DNA of 64,000 bases from contig JHWW01000001.1 in the NCBI GenBank assembly GCA_000621985.1, positions 372,001 to 436,000 of the forward strand. Reading direction: 5' to 3'. Positions 57,345-64,000 of this stretch are shown piece by piece. The DNA is from Lachnospiraceae bacterium V9D3004. GTDB lineage: Bacteria; Bacillota; Clostridia; Lachnospirales; Lachnospiraceae. A model generated the notes under the pieces. That model worked only from the letters and a program-made list of their open reading frames with translations, ran no database searches and was not told the origin of the DNA. Each line of letters begins with the position of its first letter. The stretch's first letter is position 1. Position numbers and translations under genes: made by a program.

Positions 57345-57396
57345 AGTTCATCGTCGAGTTGCGCCAATAAACATTGGGGTGCGGAACACTTACATT
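57345..57396 (-). repeat. Dispersed hairpin repeat family B, copy 2, abutting a stop codon
   Basis: Read on the minus strand it begins inside the TAA stop of the GH2 gene (57397-57395) and contains GCACCCCAATGTTTATTGGCGC, aligning ungapped at 39 of 52 positions with 34362-34413. The central hairpin CCAAT-GTTT-ATTGG replaces CCAAG-GTTC-CTTGG of copy 1, a paired G-C to T-A change. An outer near-perfect 11-bp arm pair (GTAAGTGTTCC, GGAACAGTTAC on the minus strand, the latter at about 57336-57326) surrounds it. The 100-bp gap contains nothing else except the lipase ribosome site. Confidence 0.75.
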
Positions 57397-59194
57397 AGTT
57401 CATGGAATTATAATAATCTTGAAGCACATAAAACGACGGTTTCCTGTAACTTTTGTCAGCTGATAAGAGGCCTTTGCGGTTGTAATACTTCTGAATGGAA
57501 CTTGTCCTTCTGGGGCATCTGAAGTCATACAGGATCCATGGTGTCATACCCTTGATATATTCTATATCTTTAAGAACCGATACCTGTTTTTTATAGACAT
57601 ACTCCTGACACTCTTCGCATCCTTTATCGTTAATAGTGCCGTGATAACCCTGCATTGCGTCTGCACCGAATTCGGTTATTATGACCGGTTTATCCGGGTC
57701 ACTGTTCTCCATAAGGGCAGGCAGTGAGTTAAAATCCGGAGCATACCAGCCACAGTACTCATTTACCCCTATAATGTCAAGGTATGCTTCAAGTCTGTCG
57801 GCGATCATATTTCGTTCGCCGTCTACAAGACAGGCAGCCGATACCATTCTCGTCTTATCCATGTTATGGGCACATTCTGCAAGTTTGCTCATGAACGCCA
57901 GCCTCTCATCGGAATCGGCATTCTCATTGCCGACAGACCATATTATGACACTGGCACGGTTGTAGTCCCTGATGATCAATTCACGAAGTTGATTCTCGGC
58001 GTCATTATATGTCTTACTACTGGAGAATCTTATAGCCCAGTATACCGGAATCTCCTCCCACAAAAGAATACCTTCCTCGTCCGCAAGCTTCGCCATATTT
58101 TCATGATGTGGATAATGTGCAACACGCATGAAATTGCATCCGAGCTCCTTTGCGAGCCTGATATTCTGAAGGCGTTCTTCGTCGGTTAATGCCTTGCCGT
58201 TTATCACACTGTCTTCATGACAGCTTATTCCTCTTAGAAATATCGGACTGCCGTTAAGCATAATATCCCTGCCGCTTACCCTGATCTCGCGAAAGCCTAC
58301 ACGATCTGATACTTCATCACCCATACATGATAATTTTACATCGTAGAGCATGGGATTATCCGGACTCCAAAGCTTGGGACAGGCTTCAATGATCATTACG
58401 GCACTACCGTTAACAACCGGTATTTTCTTTTTAATATTCAGTTCTGCAATCTCAAGAACAGCAGCAGAGTTAACTTCTTCAGACATCCGTAATTCCGCTC
58501 TTATATGTTTGAATTCTCCGTCCGGTTCCAATGCAATCCTGAATTGCTTAATATGAACTTTGGGTACCATTATCAGTTCAATATCCCGATAGATCCCACC
58601 ATAATTAAACCAGTCCGTATTCTCCGTGGGAACCTGTCCGGGATCCCTTGTATTGTCTGCAACGATCATTATCCGGTTATGTTCCTTCAGCTCTTTTGTA
58701 ACATTGAAAAAAGCCGGCGTGGAACCTCCTCTGTGCATACCTATATATTCACCGTTCAGAAATACCCGGCATATATAGTTGACGGCACCGAGTCGCAGAA
58801 AGATATCATTTTTGTGATCATTAGTACTGTCCGATGAACAGCAGGCGCTTATCTGATCTGATTCAAATGTTCTCGTGAATACCATGCTTCCCTCATATAA
58901 CATATACTCAGGCATCGTACTGTTAAAGCAGCAAGGAAGCTCCATGACATCCCACTCATCAAATGAATAGTCAACCGGGAGCGTAAAGCCGTTATCATCC
59001 ACGTATTTTTCCAGAAACCACTTCTGACGGAGACAAGTGTCATATTGGTCTACGGCATAATTCCATTCTCCGTTTAAGGAGATGATCTTTCTTCCTCCAC
59101 AGAATAATGCATCATCTGCAAGTGATTGTTTTCCCTCATACTGCTCGGTATAATTATCAAGATGAATATCTGACAGATATTTTTTTGTTTCCAT
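57395..59194 (-). CDS. uidA: Glycoside hydrolase family 2 beta-glucuronidase
   Basis: This 599-residue enzyme has the GH2 layout: jelly-roll sugar-binding domain (about 35-200), Ig-like domain (about 205-295) and TIM barrel (about 300-599). The acid/base Glu424 lies in SVGNENADS and the nucleophile Glu508 in [11 protein letters not shown]. Asn572-Arg-Lys574-Gly near the C-terminus matches the NxK motif that binds the glucuronate carboxylate in beta-glucuronidases, which favours this specificity over beta-galactosidase. No signal peptide is present, so it acts on imported glucuronides. No large active-site loop is apparent. It is alone apart from the secreted lipase downstream; no uronate catabolic genes are adjacent. 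Confidence 0.88.
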   Translation of the reverse strand: METKKYLSDIHLDNYTEQYEGKQSLADDALFCGGRKIISLNGEWNYAVDQYDTCLRQKWFLEKYVDDNGFTLPVDYSFDEWDVMELPCCFNSTMPEYMLYEGSMVFTRTFESDQISACCSSDSTNDHKNDIFLRLGAVNYICRVFLNGEYIGMHRGGSTPAFFNVTKELKEHNRIMIVADNTRDPGQVPTENTDWFNYGGIYRDIELIMVPKVHIKQFRIALEPDGEFKHIRAELRMSEEVNSAAVLEIAELNIKKKIPVVNGSAVMIIEACPKLWSPDNPMLYDVKLSCMGDEVSDRVGFREIRVSGRDIMLNGSPIFLRGISCHEDSVINGKALTDEERLQNIRLAKELGCNFMRVAHYPHHENMAKLADEEGILLWEEIPVYWAIRFSSSKTYNDAENQLRELIIRDYNRASVIIWSVGNENADSDERLAFMSKLAECAHNMDKTRMVSAACLVDGERNMIADRLEAYLDIIGVNEYCGWYAPDFNSLPALMENSDPDKPVIITEFGADAMQGYHGTINDKGCEECQEYVYKKQVSVLKDIEYIKGMTPWILYDFRCPRRTSSIQKYYNRKGLLSADKSYRKPSFYVLQDYYNSMN

Positions 59195-59264
59195 ATATTG
59201 AACCTCATTTCCGGATGTAACAACATCATTATATCATGTATATTGTGTAAATAACAGTATTTTT

Positions 59265-59656
59265 ATGGCGGAAGATGGGGCGCACGAGGTCCGTGTGTCC
59301 AAAGTGATGATGTGGAAATGATTCGGGGAAAGCTCCTTGCGTCGGATATGGTTGTCTTTGCCACTCCGCTTTACTACTATGGAATGACCGCACAGCTTAA
59401 AGCAGTTGTTGACCGCTTTTGTGCATATAACAGCAGCTTAAACAGCAGACACTTAAAATCAGCTTTGCTGACGGTGGCATGGAATGCGGATGACTGGACA
59501 TTTGAGGCTCTTACGGCGCATTACAAAACCCTCGTCCGGTATATCAATTTTGAGGATCAGGGTATGGTTCTTGGGTACGGCTGTGGGACACCGGCTATGA
59601 CAAAAAGAAGCCGATATCCCGATCAGGCATATAAATTGGGAAAGAGTTTGAAATAA
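59265..59656 (+). pseudogene. NADPH-FMN-reductase-like gene remnant lacking its N-terminus
   Basis: An open frame from GTG-59312 encodes 114 residues that match the central and C-terminal part of flavodoxin-like FMN reductases: ASDMVVFATPLYYYGMTAQL followed by KAVVDRFCAY. The same frame just upstream reads GARGPCVQSDD, the normal Cys-containing approach to that region. Another frame at 59265 reads AEDGAHEVRV, resembling the usual segment near residue 30 of the family. The phosphate-binding N-terminus is absent and no ribosome site is seen. An internal deletion plus frameshift is the simplest reading. A short functional protein is unlikely but not excluded. Confidence 0.7.
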
Positions 59657-59673
59657 GCGCGACACTGTAGTAT

Positions 59674-60561
59674 TCAAGTGCTGTTGATTTTATGTAGTTC
59701 GTTTAGAAATGCAAGAGAAGTCTTTGAAAGTATCTGATATTTTTTCCATACAATACTCATGCCAATCGTTCTGTTCGGGGACAGGGGACGGAATACAAGT
59801 CTGCTGTCTCCTCTTGTATTGATGATTCCATCAAGACCGATGGCGATTCCCAAACCATCCTTTACCATGATGGAAGCATTATAAAGCAGACTGTAAGTGG
59901 CGGAAATATGCAGGTGTTCATGTGGTCTGCCGGTGATTTCCGTCAAAATGTCAGAGTGGAGAAGTTCATTGCTGATGATCAGGGGTTCTGGTATCAGATC
60001 ATCTGCCGTGATGGTTTTCTTTTCTGCAAGCGGGTGTTTTTCGGGGAGCAGGACACCCCACATTTCTTCTTTAGGAAGGTGGATATAATTGTATTTTTTA
60101 TCCCCGGTATCGGGCAGGGAGACAATGAGAGCAAAATCAATCAATCCTTTGTCCAACCGGTCCAGTACATCTTCCGTATTTCCGCTTGAGATGTGAAAAC
60201 AGATATCCGGACAGGTGGTCTTCAGCCTGTAAGCTGCCTCTGTGAGGTAGTGGACGCTCTCTGCTTCACCGGCACCGATATAAATATCGCCTGCCAATGT
60301 TTCATCAGAATTTTTTAATTCTTTTTTTGTTTTTTCCATAAGGGCTACCATTTCCTCGGCTCGTTTCTTTAGCAACAGACCATCCTCTGTGAGCGAGATG
60401 CCACGACTTTCCCTGACGAATAGTTTCTTTTCCAGCTCTTTTTCCAGTTCCTTCAACTGTCTTGAAAGTGCAGGCTGTGAAACATGCAGTATGTCTGCCG
60501 CTGCTGTGATGCTTTCTTCCCTTGCTATAACGAGGAAATATTCCAATGTCCGTATGTCCAT
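59674..60561 (-). CDS. LysR-family transcriptional regulator
   Basis: The 295-residue regulator begins MDIRTLEYFLVIAREESITA, with a winged helix-turn-helix (AAADILHVSQPALSRQLKEL) and a LysR substrate-binding domain (about 90-290). ATG-60561 has AGGAGG 5 nt upstream; an in-frame ATG at 60615 has none and would add 18 atypical residues. LysR proteins usually control a divergent target. Here the plus-strand genes beyond the palindromes (cyclophilin-like, flavodoxin, AKR remnant) fit a redox cluster often found under such a regulator; that link is inference. A dyad ATATCATGATAT (about 60599-60610) upstream is a possible operator. The effector is unknown. In the 327-bp gap 60562-60888 the rest is palindromic DNA. 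Confidence 0.85.
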   Translation of the reverse strand: MDIRTLEYFLVIAREESITAAADILHVSQPALSRQLKELEKELEKKLFVRESRGISLTEDGLLLKKRAEEMVALMEKTKKELKNSDETLAGDIYIGAGEAESVHYLTEAAYRLKTTCPDICFHISSGNTEDVLDRLDKGLIDFALIVSLPDTGDKKYNYIHLPKEEMWGVLLPEKHPLAEKKTITADDLIPEPLIISNELLHSDILTEITGRPHEHLHISATYSLLYNASIMVKDGLGIAIGLDGIINTRGDSRLVFRPLSPNRTIGMSIVWKKYQILSKTSLAFLNELHKINST

Positions 60562-60668
60562 GTATGCCTCCTGAAAACTAACGATATGCAGAAATTGAAT
60601 ATCATGATATAACATATAAGTATTTTTTAATTGAGAGTATAGCTGATATAATATGAATTGTAAAGAGA

Positions 60669-60770
60669 TTTTAACTCAGTCGGAGAAATCCCCCACCTCT
60701 AAGCTTAGGTGTAGGTGGGGGTTATGTCAAACTATACTAAGTCGGGGTACAAGCTCCGACTGAGTTAAAA
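60669..60770. repeat. 17-bp perfect inverted repeat enclosing a GC-rich hairpin
   Basis: TTTTAACTCAGTCGGAG (60669-60685) and CTCCGACTGAGTTAAAA (60754-60770) are perfect complements. Inside, CCCCCACCT (60690-60698) pairs with AGGTGGGGG (60713-60721) around CTAAGCTTAG. Hairpins of the form CCCCCACCTCTAAG occur near the ends of IS200/IS605-type elements, so this could be a transposase-less remnant; no tnpA or tnpB is present. Confidence 0.75.
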
Positions 60771-60783
60771 CGCTCCGCGGGAT

Positions 60784-60860
60784 GCGCACGGATTCGAATA
60801 GGAAGTGAGTCTGCTAAAGCAGACCCGAATCCGGCGCGCAAGACTCGCGAGCGAGTCTTG
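60784..60860. repeat. Two further adjacent palindromes upstream of the cyclophilin-like gene
   Basis: CGGATTCG (60789-60796) pairs with CGAATCCG (60826-60833), with GCGC on both outer sides, and encloses GTCTGC-TAAA-GCAGAC (60809-60824). Directly after, CAAGACTCGC (60839-60848) and GCGAGTCTTG (60851-60860) form a 10-bp stem with a 2-nt loop. The last stem ends 28 bp before the next start codon and could act as a leader structure or terminator-like element, although no T tract follows. Confidence 0.75.
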
Positions 60861-60888
60861 ACATGTATTTAGGAAAAGGAGGCAGGTT

Positions 60889-62193
60889 ATGAGGAAAATA
60901 AGAATTTGTTTCTGCATGCTTCTAACATTGATAATGGGACTTGAAGGGATAGGATTTCCATACATATCCGTGGAGGCAGCAGCAACAACCGTAGTACAGA
61001 TAAAAATTGGGGATACAAATTTTCAGGCGTCTTTCGAGGATAATAAAACAACAAAGGCACTTTTTAAAAAATTTCCGGTCACTTATACGATGTCTGAATT
61101 GAATGGCAATGAAAAGTATAAGTATTTAAGTTATGAATTGCCTAAAAATGCGAAACAGGTAAAAACGATACACGCAGGAGATATCATGCTGTACGGAACG
61201 GATTGTATTGTGCTCTTTTATAAGGATTTTAAGACTTCCTACTCTTATACCCGTTTGGGAAGGATCACAGATCCGTCAGGACTTGAAAAAGCAGTTACAA
61301 AAGGGAAAATCAAAGTACAGTTTTCTATTCCGAAGAAAAAGATCAGATTGAACAACAAAATAATAACACTGACAAAAGGTAGTTCCTTTCAACTGAAACT
61401 GATTGGTGGAAAAGCAAAAAAAGTGAAATGGAGCGTTCATAACAAAAAGATTGCCACGGTAAAGAATGGCAGGATAAAGGCAAAAAAGAAGGGAAAAACG
61501 AGAATTGTAGCAACATATAGAAAGAAGAAATATGTCTGCAAATTGACGGTAACAGAAAAGAGTGCTGCGACGGAGGAACCGAAAGAAACAGCGGATGCAA
61601 CAAAAGAACCGGTGCAGACGGAGGAACCAAAGGAAACAGCGGATGCAACAAAAGAACCGGTGCAGACGGAGGAACCGAAGGAAACACCGGATGCAACAAA
61701 AGAACCGGTGCAGACGGAGGAACCAAAGGAAACAGCAGATGCAACAAAAGAACCGGTGCAGACGGAGGAACCGAAGGAAACACCGGGGATAACAGAAGAA
61801 CCTGTGCAGACAGAAGAGCCGCAGGAAGAAGGTGAGTACATGATGAAAATGAAGATTGATGATGTTGAGGTTTCAGTAGCATGGGAAGATAATGAATCAG
61901 TAAGAGAACTGAAAAAAATAGCAGGAAATGGTGAGATCAAAATATCCATGTCTATGTATGGCGGTTTTGAACAGGTGGGATCGCTTGGAACGAACATCAG
62001 CAGACAGGATGTGCAGATGCGGACGGAACCCGGTGATATTGTACTTTATTCAGGAAATCAGATGGTAGTATTTTATGGATCGAATACATGGGCATATACA
62101 AGACTTGGAAAGATTCAGGGCTTGACAAGCGAAGAACTTAAAAATCTGCTTGGAACCGGAAATGTAACGATAACGATATTTGCACATTCTTAA
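60889..62193 (+). CDS. Secreted protein with two cyclophilin-like domains flanking an Ig-like domain and TEEPKET repeats
   Basis: This 434-residue exported protein has a signal peptide (about 1-30) and a first cyclophilin-like fold domain (about 35-145; FQASFEDNKTTKALFKKFP, IHAGDIMLYGTD, YTRLGRI). A lysine-rich Big_2-like domain (about 150-222) follows, then five 16-residue TEEPKET(A/P)DATKEPVQ-type repeats (228-307) and a second cyclophilin-like domain (about 320-434; VEVSVAWEDNESVRELKK, TEPGDIVLYSGNQMVVFY, YTRLGKI). The two outer domains are clearly homologous. Cyclophilin-like (Cyclophil_like2-type) proteins often neighbour flavodoxin and AKR genes, as here; their activity is not established. 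AAAAGGAGG is 6 nt upstream of the ATG. Confidence 0.82.
   Translation: MRKIRICFCMLLTLIMGLEGIGFPYISVEAAATTVVQIKIGDTNFQASFEDNKTTKALFKKFPVTYTMSELNGNEKYKYLSYELPKNAKQVKTIHAGDIMLYGTDCIVLFYKDFKTSYSYTRLGRITDPSGLEKAVTKGKIKVQFSIPKKKIRLNNKIITLTKGSSFQLKLIGGKAKKVKWSVHNKKIATVKNGRIKAKKKGKTRIVATYRKKKYVCKLTVTEKSAATEEPKETADATKEPVQTEEPKETADATKEPVQTEEPKETPDATKEPVQTEEPKETADATKEPVQTEEPKETPGITEEPVQTEEPQEEGEYMMKMKIDDVEVSVAWEDNESVRELKKIAGNGEIKISMSMYGGFEQVGSLGTNISRQDVQMRTEPGDIVLYSGNQMVVFYGSNTWAYTRLGKIQGLTSEELKNLLGTGNVTITIFAHS
61570..61809 (+). repeat. Five tandem 48-bp repeats encoding TEEPKET units
   Basis: Five consecutive 48-bp units begin ACGGAGGAACC(G/A)AA and end CCGGTGCAG or a close variant, followed by a partial sixth. 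Units 1-4 are nearly identical, so in-frame copy-number variation is likely. The encoded stretch is acidic (Glu) with regular Lys and Pro. Confidence 0.95.
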
Positions 62194-62207
62194 AGGGGGA
62201 TAGATGC

Positions 62208-62351
62208 ATGTTAAAAAAGATTCTTTCATTCTTTACAATTACTATCTTGTGTTTCGGTATGGCAGGGTGTGGCTCAGAGGGAAATACTTCAAAAGAAAAC
62301 AATACCGGCACATCTTCAAAACAAAGCAGGAGAGCAGCCCGGAGGAAATAA
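62208..62351 (+). CDS. Short lipoprotein or truncated lipoprotein leader (47 aa)
   Basis: ATG-62208 opens a frame beginning MLKKILSFFTITILCFGMAG then Cys, a clear lipobox (Cys21), followed by a Ser/Asn/Lys-rich spacer and a basic end (RRAARRK) before TAA. AAAGGGGGA is 7-8 nt upstream. It resembles the first 45 residues of the flavodoxin or cyclophilin-like lipoproteins typical of such clusters, with the functional domain missing. It may be an authentic small lipoprotein, but a truncated gene is more likely because the next feature is also a remnant. Confidence 0.55.
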   Translation: MLKKILSFFTITILCFGMAGCGSEGNTSKENNTGTSSKQSRRAARRK

Positions 62352-62352
62352 G

Positions 62353-62502
62353 ATGTTAGATAAGAGCGGCCATTTTGTTTATTTTCCGGGACCGGAATGT
62401 GACCCGATGGATCAGGCATATGCATGTCTATATCTTGCATCCAAAATGGGAGTACATGTCAAAGGGCAGGTGCTGCAGGTTTGTAATGGAGCATTTCTAT
62501 AA
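62353..62502 (+). pseudogene. C-terminal remnant of a short-chain dehydrogenase
   Basis: Reading from ATG-62353, 49 residues include DQAYACLYLASKMGVHVKGQ and VLQVCNG. This matches the last helix and strand of SDR oxidoreductases (Y-LAS-x-G-x2-V-x-GQVL-V-x-GG pattern). The Rossmann N-terminus, catalytic Tyr-x3-Lys and final Gly pair are missing. A longer frame from 62269 overlaps the short lipoprotein and is not protein-like. I read it as a gene relic. Confidence 0.6.
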
Positions 62503-62564
62503 TTGTAGTCATTCACGGCAAATCAGAACTGTTCATTGATAAGACCGGAGGAGGGGAAAACATC

Positions 62565-63272
62565 ATGAAAAGAGCAATTTTTATTTGTATAATCAGTATA
62601 TTTATGGTCGTCATATCTTCATGTGGTAAAGAAAATGCAGTAATAGAGAACGGTGTAACAGACAGTGTTCAGAATGAGAGTGAAAAGAAAAGTTCTGTCC
62701 AGGAGAAAGCGGGAAAGGTACTTGTTGCGTATTTTACCAGAAACGGTAATACGGATAATGGATTTCCGGAGGGTGTGGATGCTGTAGCCAGTGCAAGCAT
62801 TCAGACGGATGGCGGAAAAATGGCTGGAAATGCGGAACGCATAGCAGGATGGATCGCAGAGAAGACAGGTGGAACAATCCATGCTATAACAACAGAAGAA
62901 AAATATCCGTCTGATTATGATAAAATGGTGGAACAGGCAAAGGAAGAACAAAGTAAGGGGACACATCCTGACTTAGTATCTGAAGTAGAAGATTTTGATT
63001 CCTTTCAAACATTGGTTTTGGTGTTCCCCAATTGGTGGGCAGATTTACCAATGCCGGTTTATAGCTTTTTTGAGGAATATGATTTTGCAGGGAAAAATAT
63101 TGTGGTATTTTGTACACATGGCGGCAGTGGGTTTTCGGACACGATAAGAACCATACAGGAGTTAGAACCTGATGCAGCCGTTACAGAGGGGCTTGCAATA
63201 TATCATAATGATGTCGCAGAAGCGGAGGATGAGGTAGTGGAAAAACTCGGAGAATTAGGTATTGGAAAATAG
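62565..63272 (+). CDS. Flavodoxin-domain lipoprotein
   Basis: The 235-residue protein has a lipobox VISSC (Cys20), a charged spacer, then a flavodoxin domain (about 50-230): VLVAYFTRNGNTDNG for the FMN phosphate loop, GNAERIAGWIAEKTGGTIHA, LVLVFPNWWADLPMPVYSFF for the flavin-side loop with the Trp pair, and VVFCTHGGSGFSDTI. This is the Flavodoxin_4 type often found with AKR and cyclophilin-like genes. It would carry electrons at the outer face of the membrane; partners are unknown. GGAGGAGG is 8-10 nt upstream. It seems intact although both neighbours are damaged. Confidence 0.85.
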   Translation: MKRAIFICIISIFMVVISSCGKENAVIENGVTDSVQNESEKKSSVQEKAGKVLVAYFTRNGNTDNGFPEGVDAVASASIQTDGGKMAGNAERIAGWIAEKTGGTIHAITTEEKYPSDYDKMVEQAKEEQSKGTHPDLVSEVEDFDSFQTLVLVFPNWWADLPMPVYSFFEEYDFAGKNIVVFCTHGGSGFSDTIRTIQELEPDAAVTEGLAIYHNDVAEAEDEVVEKLGELGIGK

Positions 63273-63370
63273 AAGGCTTTGTTTTGAAAAGAATATTAGG
63301 GAAGTGTCGGGATGAAGCAGAAGGAAACAGAAATAATACAAAATTTGAGGGATGCAGATTGGGAGGTAAT

Positions 63371-64000
63371 ATGGAGTATAGGATTAACAAAAATAATGGT
63401 GATAAGATCAGTCTGATCGGAATGGGCTCCGGTGCTGTCTGTATGCACGGAAAAACAGAAGGAGCAGAACTTCTCCGGACAGCCTACGAGAACGGGATAA
63501 ACTATTTTGACATGGCAACAAGTGTGGCAGAAGTTTTTGAAGTGTTTGGCGAGGCATTGTCAGATGTTCGAAAGCAGAAAAAATAATGGATACGGTTCCT
63601 ATAAGCATGCTTATGTTCAGCATCAATCCGGCATATGATTATCATAAGGGTTCTTTTGCAAATGGCAGTGTAGATGAAAGGAATCGTCTGTACAAGCGAT
63701 GCGAAAAAGAAAAAATCGGCATTTCTGTGATGAAACCGTATGCCGGAGGTCAGCTTTTAGATGAAAGACAGAGTGTTTTTCGGATGGCTCTGACACCGAT
63801 ACAATGTCTGCAGTATGCGTTAGATAAGCCGGGAGTGATTACTGTCCTGCCGGGAGCCGGGAGTACAGAGGAGCTTAAAGATGTATTAGGACTATTATCT
63901 GCGACAAAGCAGGAGAAAGACTATTCTTCCATATCTGCTGTTACACCGGAGGATGCAATGGGAAATTATCTACGATTGTCCCTATATACGACAATTCCTA
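63371..64000 (+). pseudogene. Aldo/keto reductase with internal deletion and frameshift (runs off the right edge)
   Basis: The first piece starts MEYRINKNNGDKISLIGMGS with GGGAGG upstream and stops at 63586 after FGEALSDVRKQKK. The second piece opens at 63586 in another frame and continues with SMLMFSINPAYDYHKG, ISVMKPYAGGQLLDE and QYALDKPGVITVLPGAGST to the window end. In intact relatives about 110 residues, including the catalytic Lys and His, lie between these two pieces. Here they are deleted and the frame is lost. A separate functional C-terminal protein is improbable. The expected cysteine-rich C-terminus is not recognisable in the last 40 bases. Confidence 0.8.

Noticed and set aside
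59265-59321. Short ATG frame (MAEDGAHEV...) as an independent gene
   Set aside because: Only 18 codons; better explained as the frameshifted front part of the FMN-reductase remnant.
61570-61809. 48-bp repeats considered as a CRISPR array
   Set aside because: There are no spacers and the repeats are coding; no cas genes are present.
62269-62502. 77-codon open frame overlapping the short lipoprotein and SDR remnant
   Set aside because: Its first 28 residues are an out-of-frame reading of the lipoprotein; only the part from 62353 resembles a protein family.
63961-64000. Glycosyltransferase-like reading (KLSTIVPIYDNS) in the last 40 bases
   Set aside because: It resembles the N-terminus of family 2 glycosyltransferases, but there is no start codon in that frame and the stretch is too short; more likely chance at the end of the AKR remnant.

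Overview
The window looks like a chromosomal segment of a gut or rumen clostridium, most likely a Lachnospiraceae member of the Butyrivibrio/Pseudobutyrivibrio/Lachnospira type. This is inferred from the moderate-to-low GC content, strong AGGAGG ribosome sites, Gram-positive signal peptides and lipoboxes, and many secreted proteins built from a lysine-rich Ig-like domain plus a Pro/Thr linker and a carbohydrate-active domain. No rRNA, tRNA, CRISPR array, phage or intact insertion sequence was seen.

Layout. The left edge has the first codons of a response regulator (minus strand), divergent from two secreted proteins, an SGNH esterase and a multi-module protein, that share a 200-residue C-terminal or central module (0.2-5.4 kb). 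A MraY-type transferase (5.6-6.5 kb) leads into a complete polyamine-type ABC transporter operon, potA-potB-potC-potD (6.6-11.2 kb). From 11.5 to 34.4 kb lie two tandem giant surface-protein genes (4638 and 2989 aa) made of repeating PPC-like and Ig-like domains. A superfamily I helicase with a DUF2726-like C-terminus follows, then two tandem double-domain secreted esterases (37.4-41.9 kb).

From 42 to 46 kb a DUF3798 solute-binding-like lipoprotein and a Cache-type hybrid histidine kinase form a likely sensory pair. Convergent to them is an ECF sigma factor with a membrane-anchored beta-propeller protein (46-49 kb). From 49 to 59 kb come small lipoproteins, an aldo/keto reductase with ferredoxin clusters, a GGDEF protein, a sialate-O-acetylesterase-type esterase, a flavoprotein, a secreted class 3 lipase and a GH2 beta-glucuronidase.

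The right end (59.2-64 kb) is an eroded island. It has a LysR regulator, a protein with two cyclophilin-like domains, a flavodoxin lipoprotein, and remnants of an NADPH-FMN-reductase-like gene, a short-chain dehydrogenase and an aldo/keto reductase. Nested palindromes lie among them.

Non-coding structure is a main point of interest. Two dispersed palindromic repeat families occur (copies at 2830-2916 and 8832-8917; and at 34362-34413 and 57345-57396). The second starts exactly at a TAA stop codon in both copies and shows a compensatory base change in its hairpin. Functionally the window combines polysaccharide de-esterification and glucuronide release with large adhesin-like surface proteins, polyamine uptake and envelope sensing.
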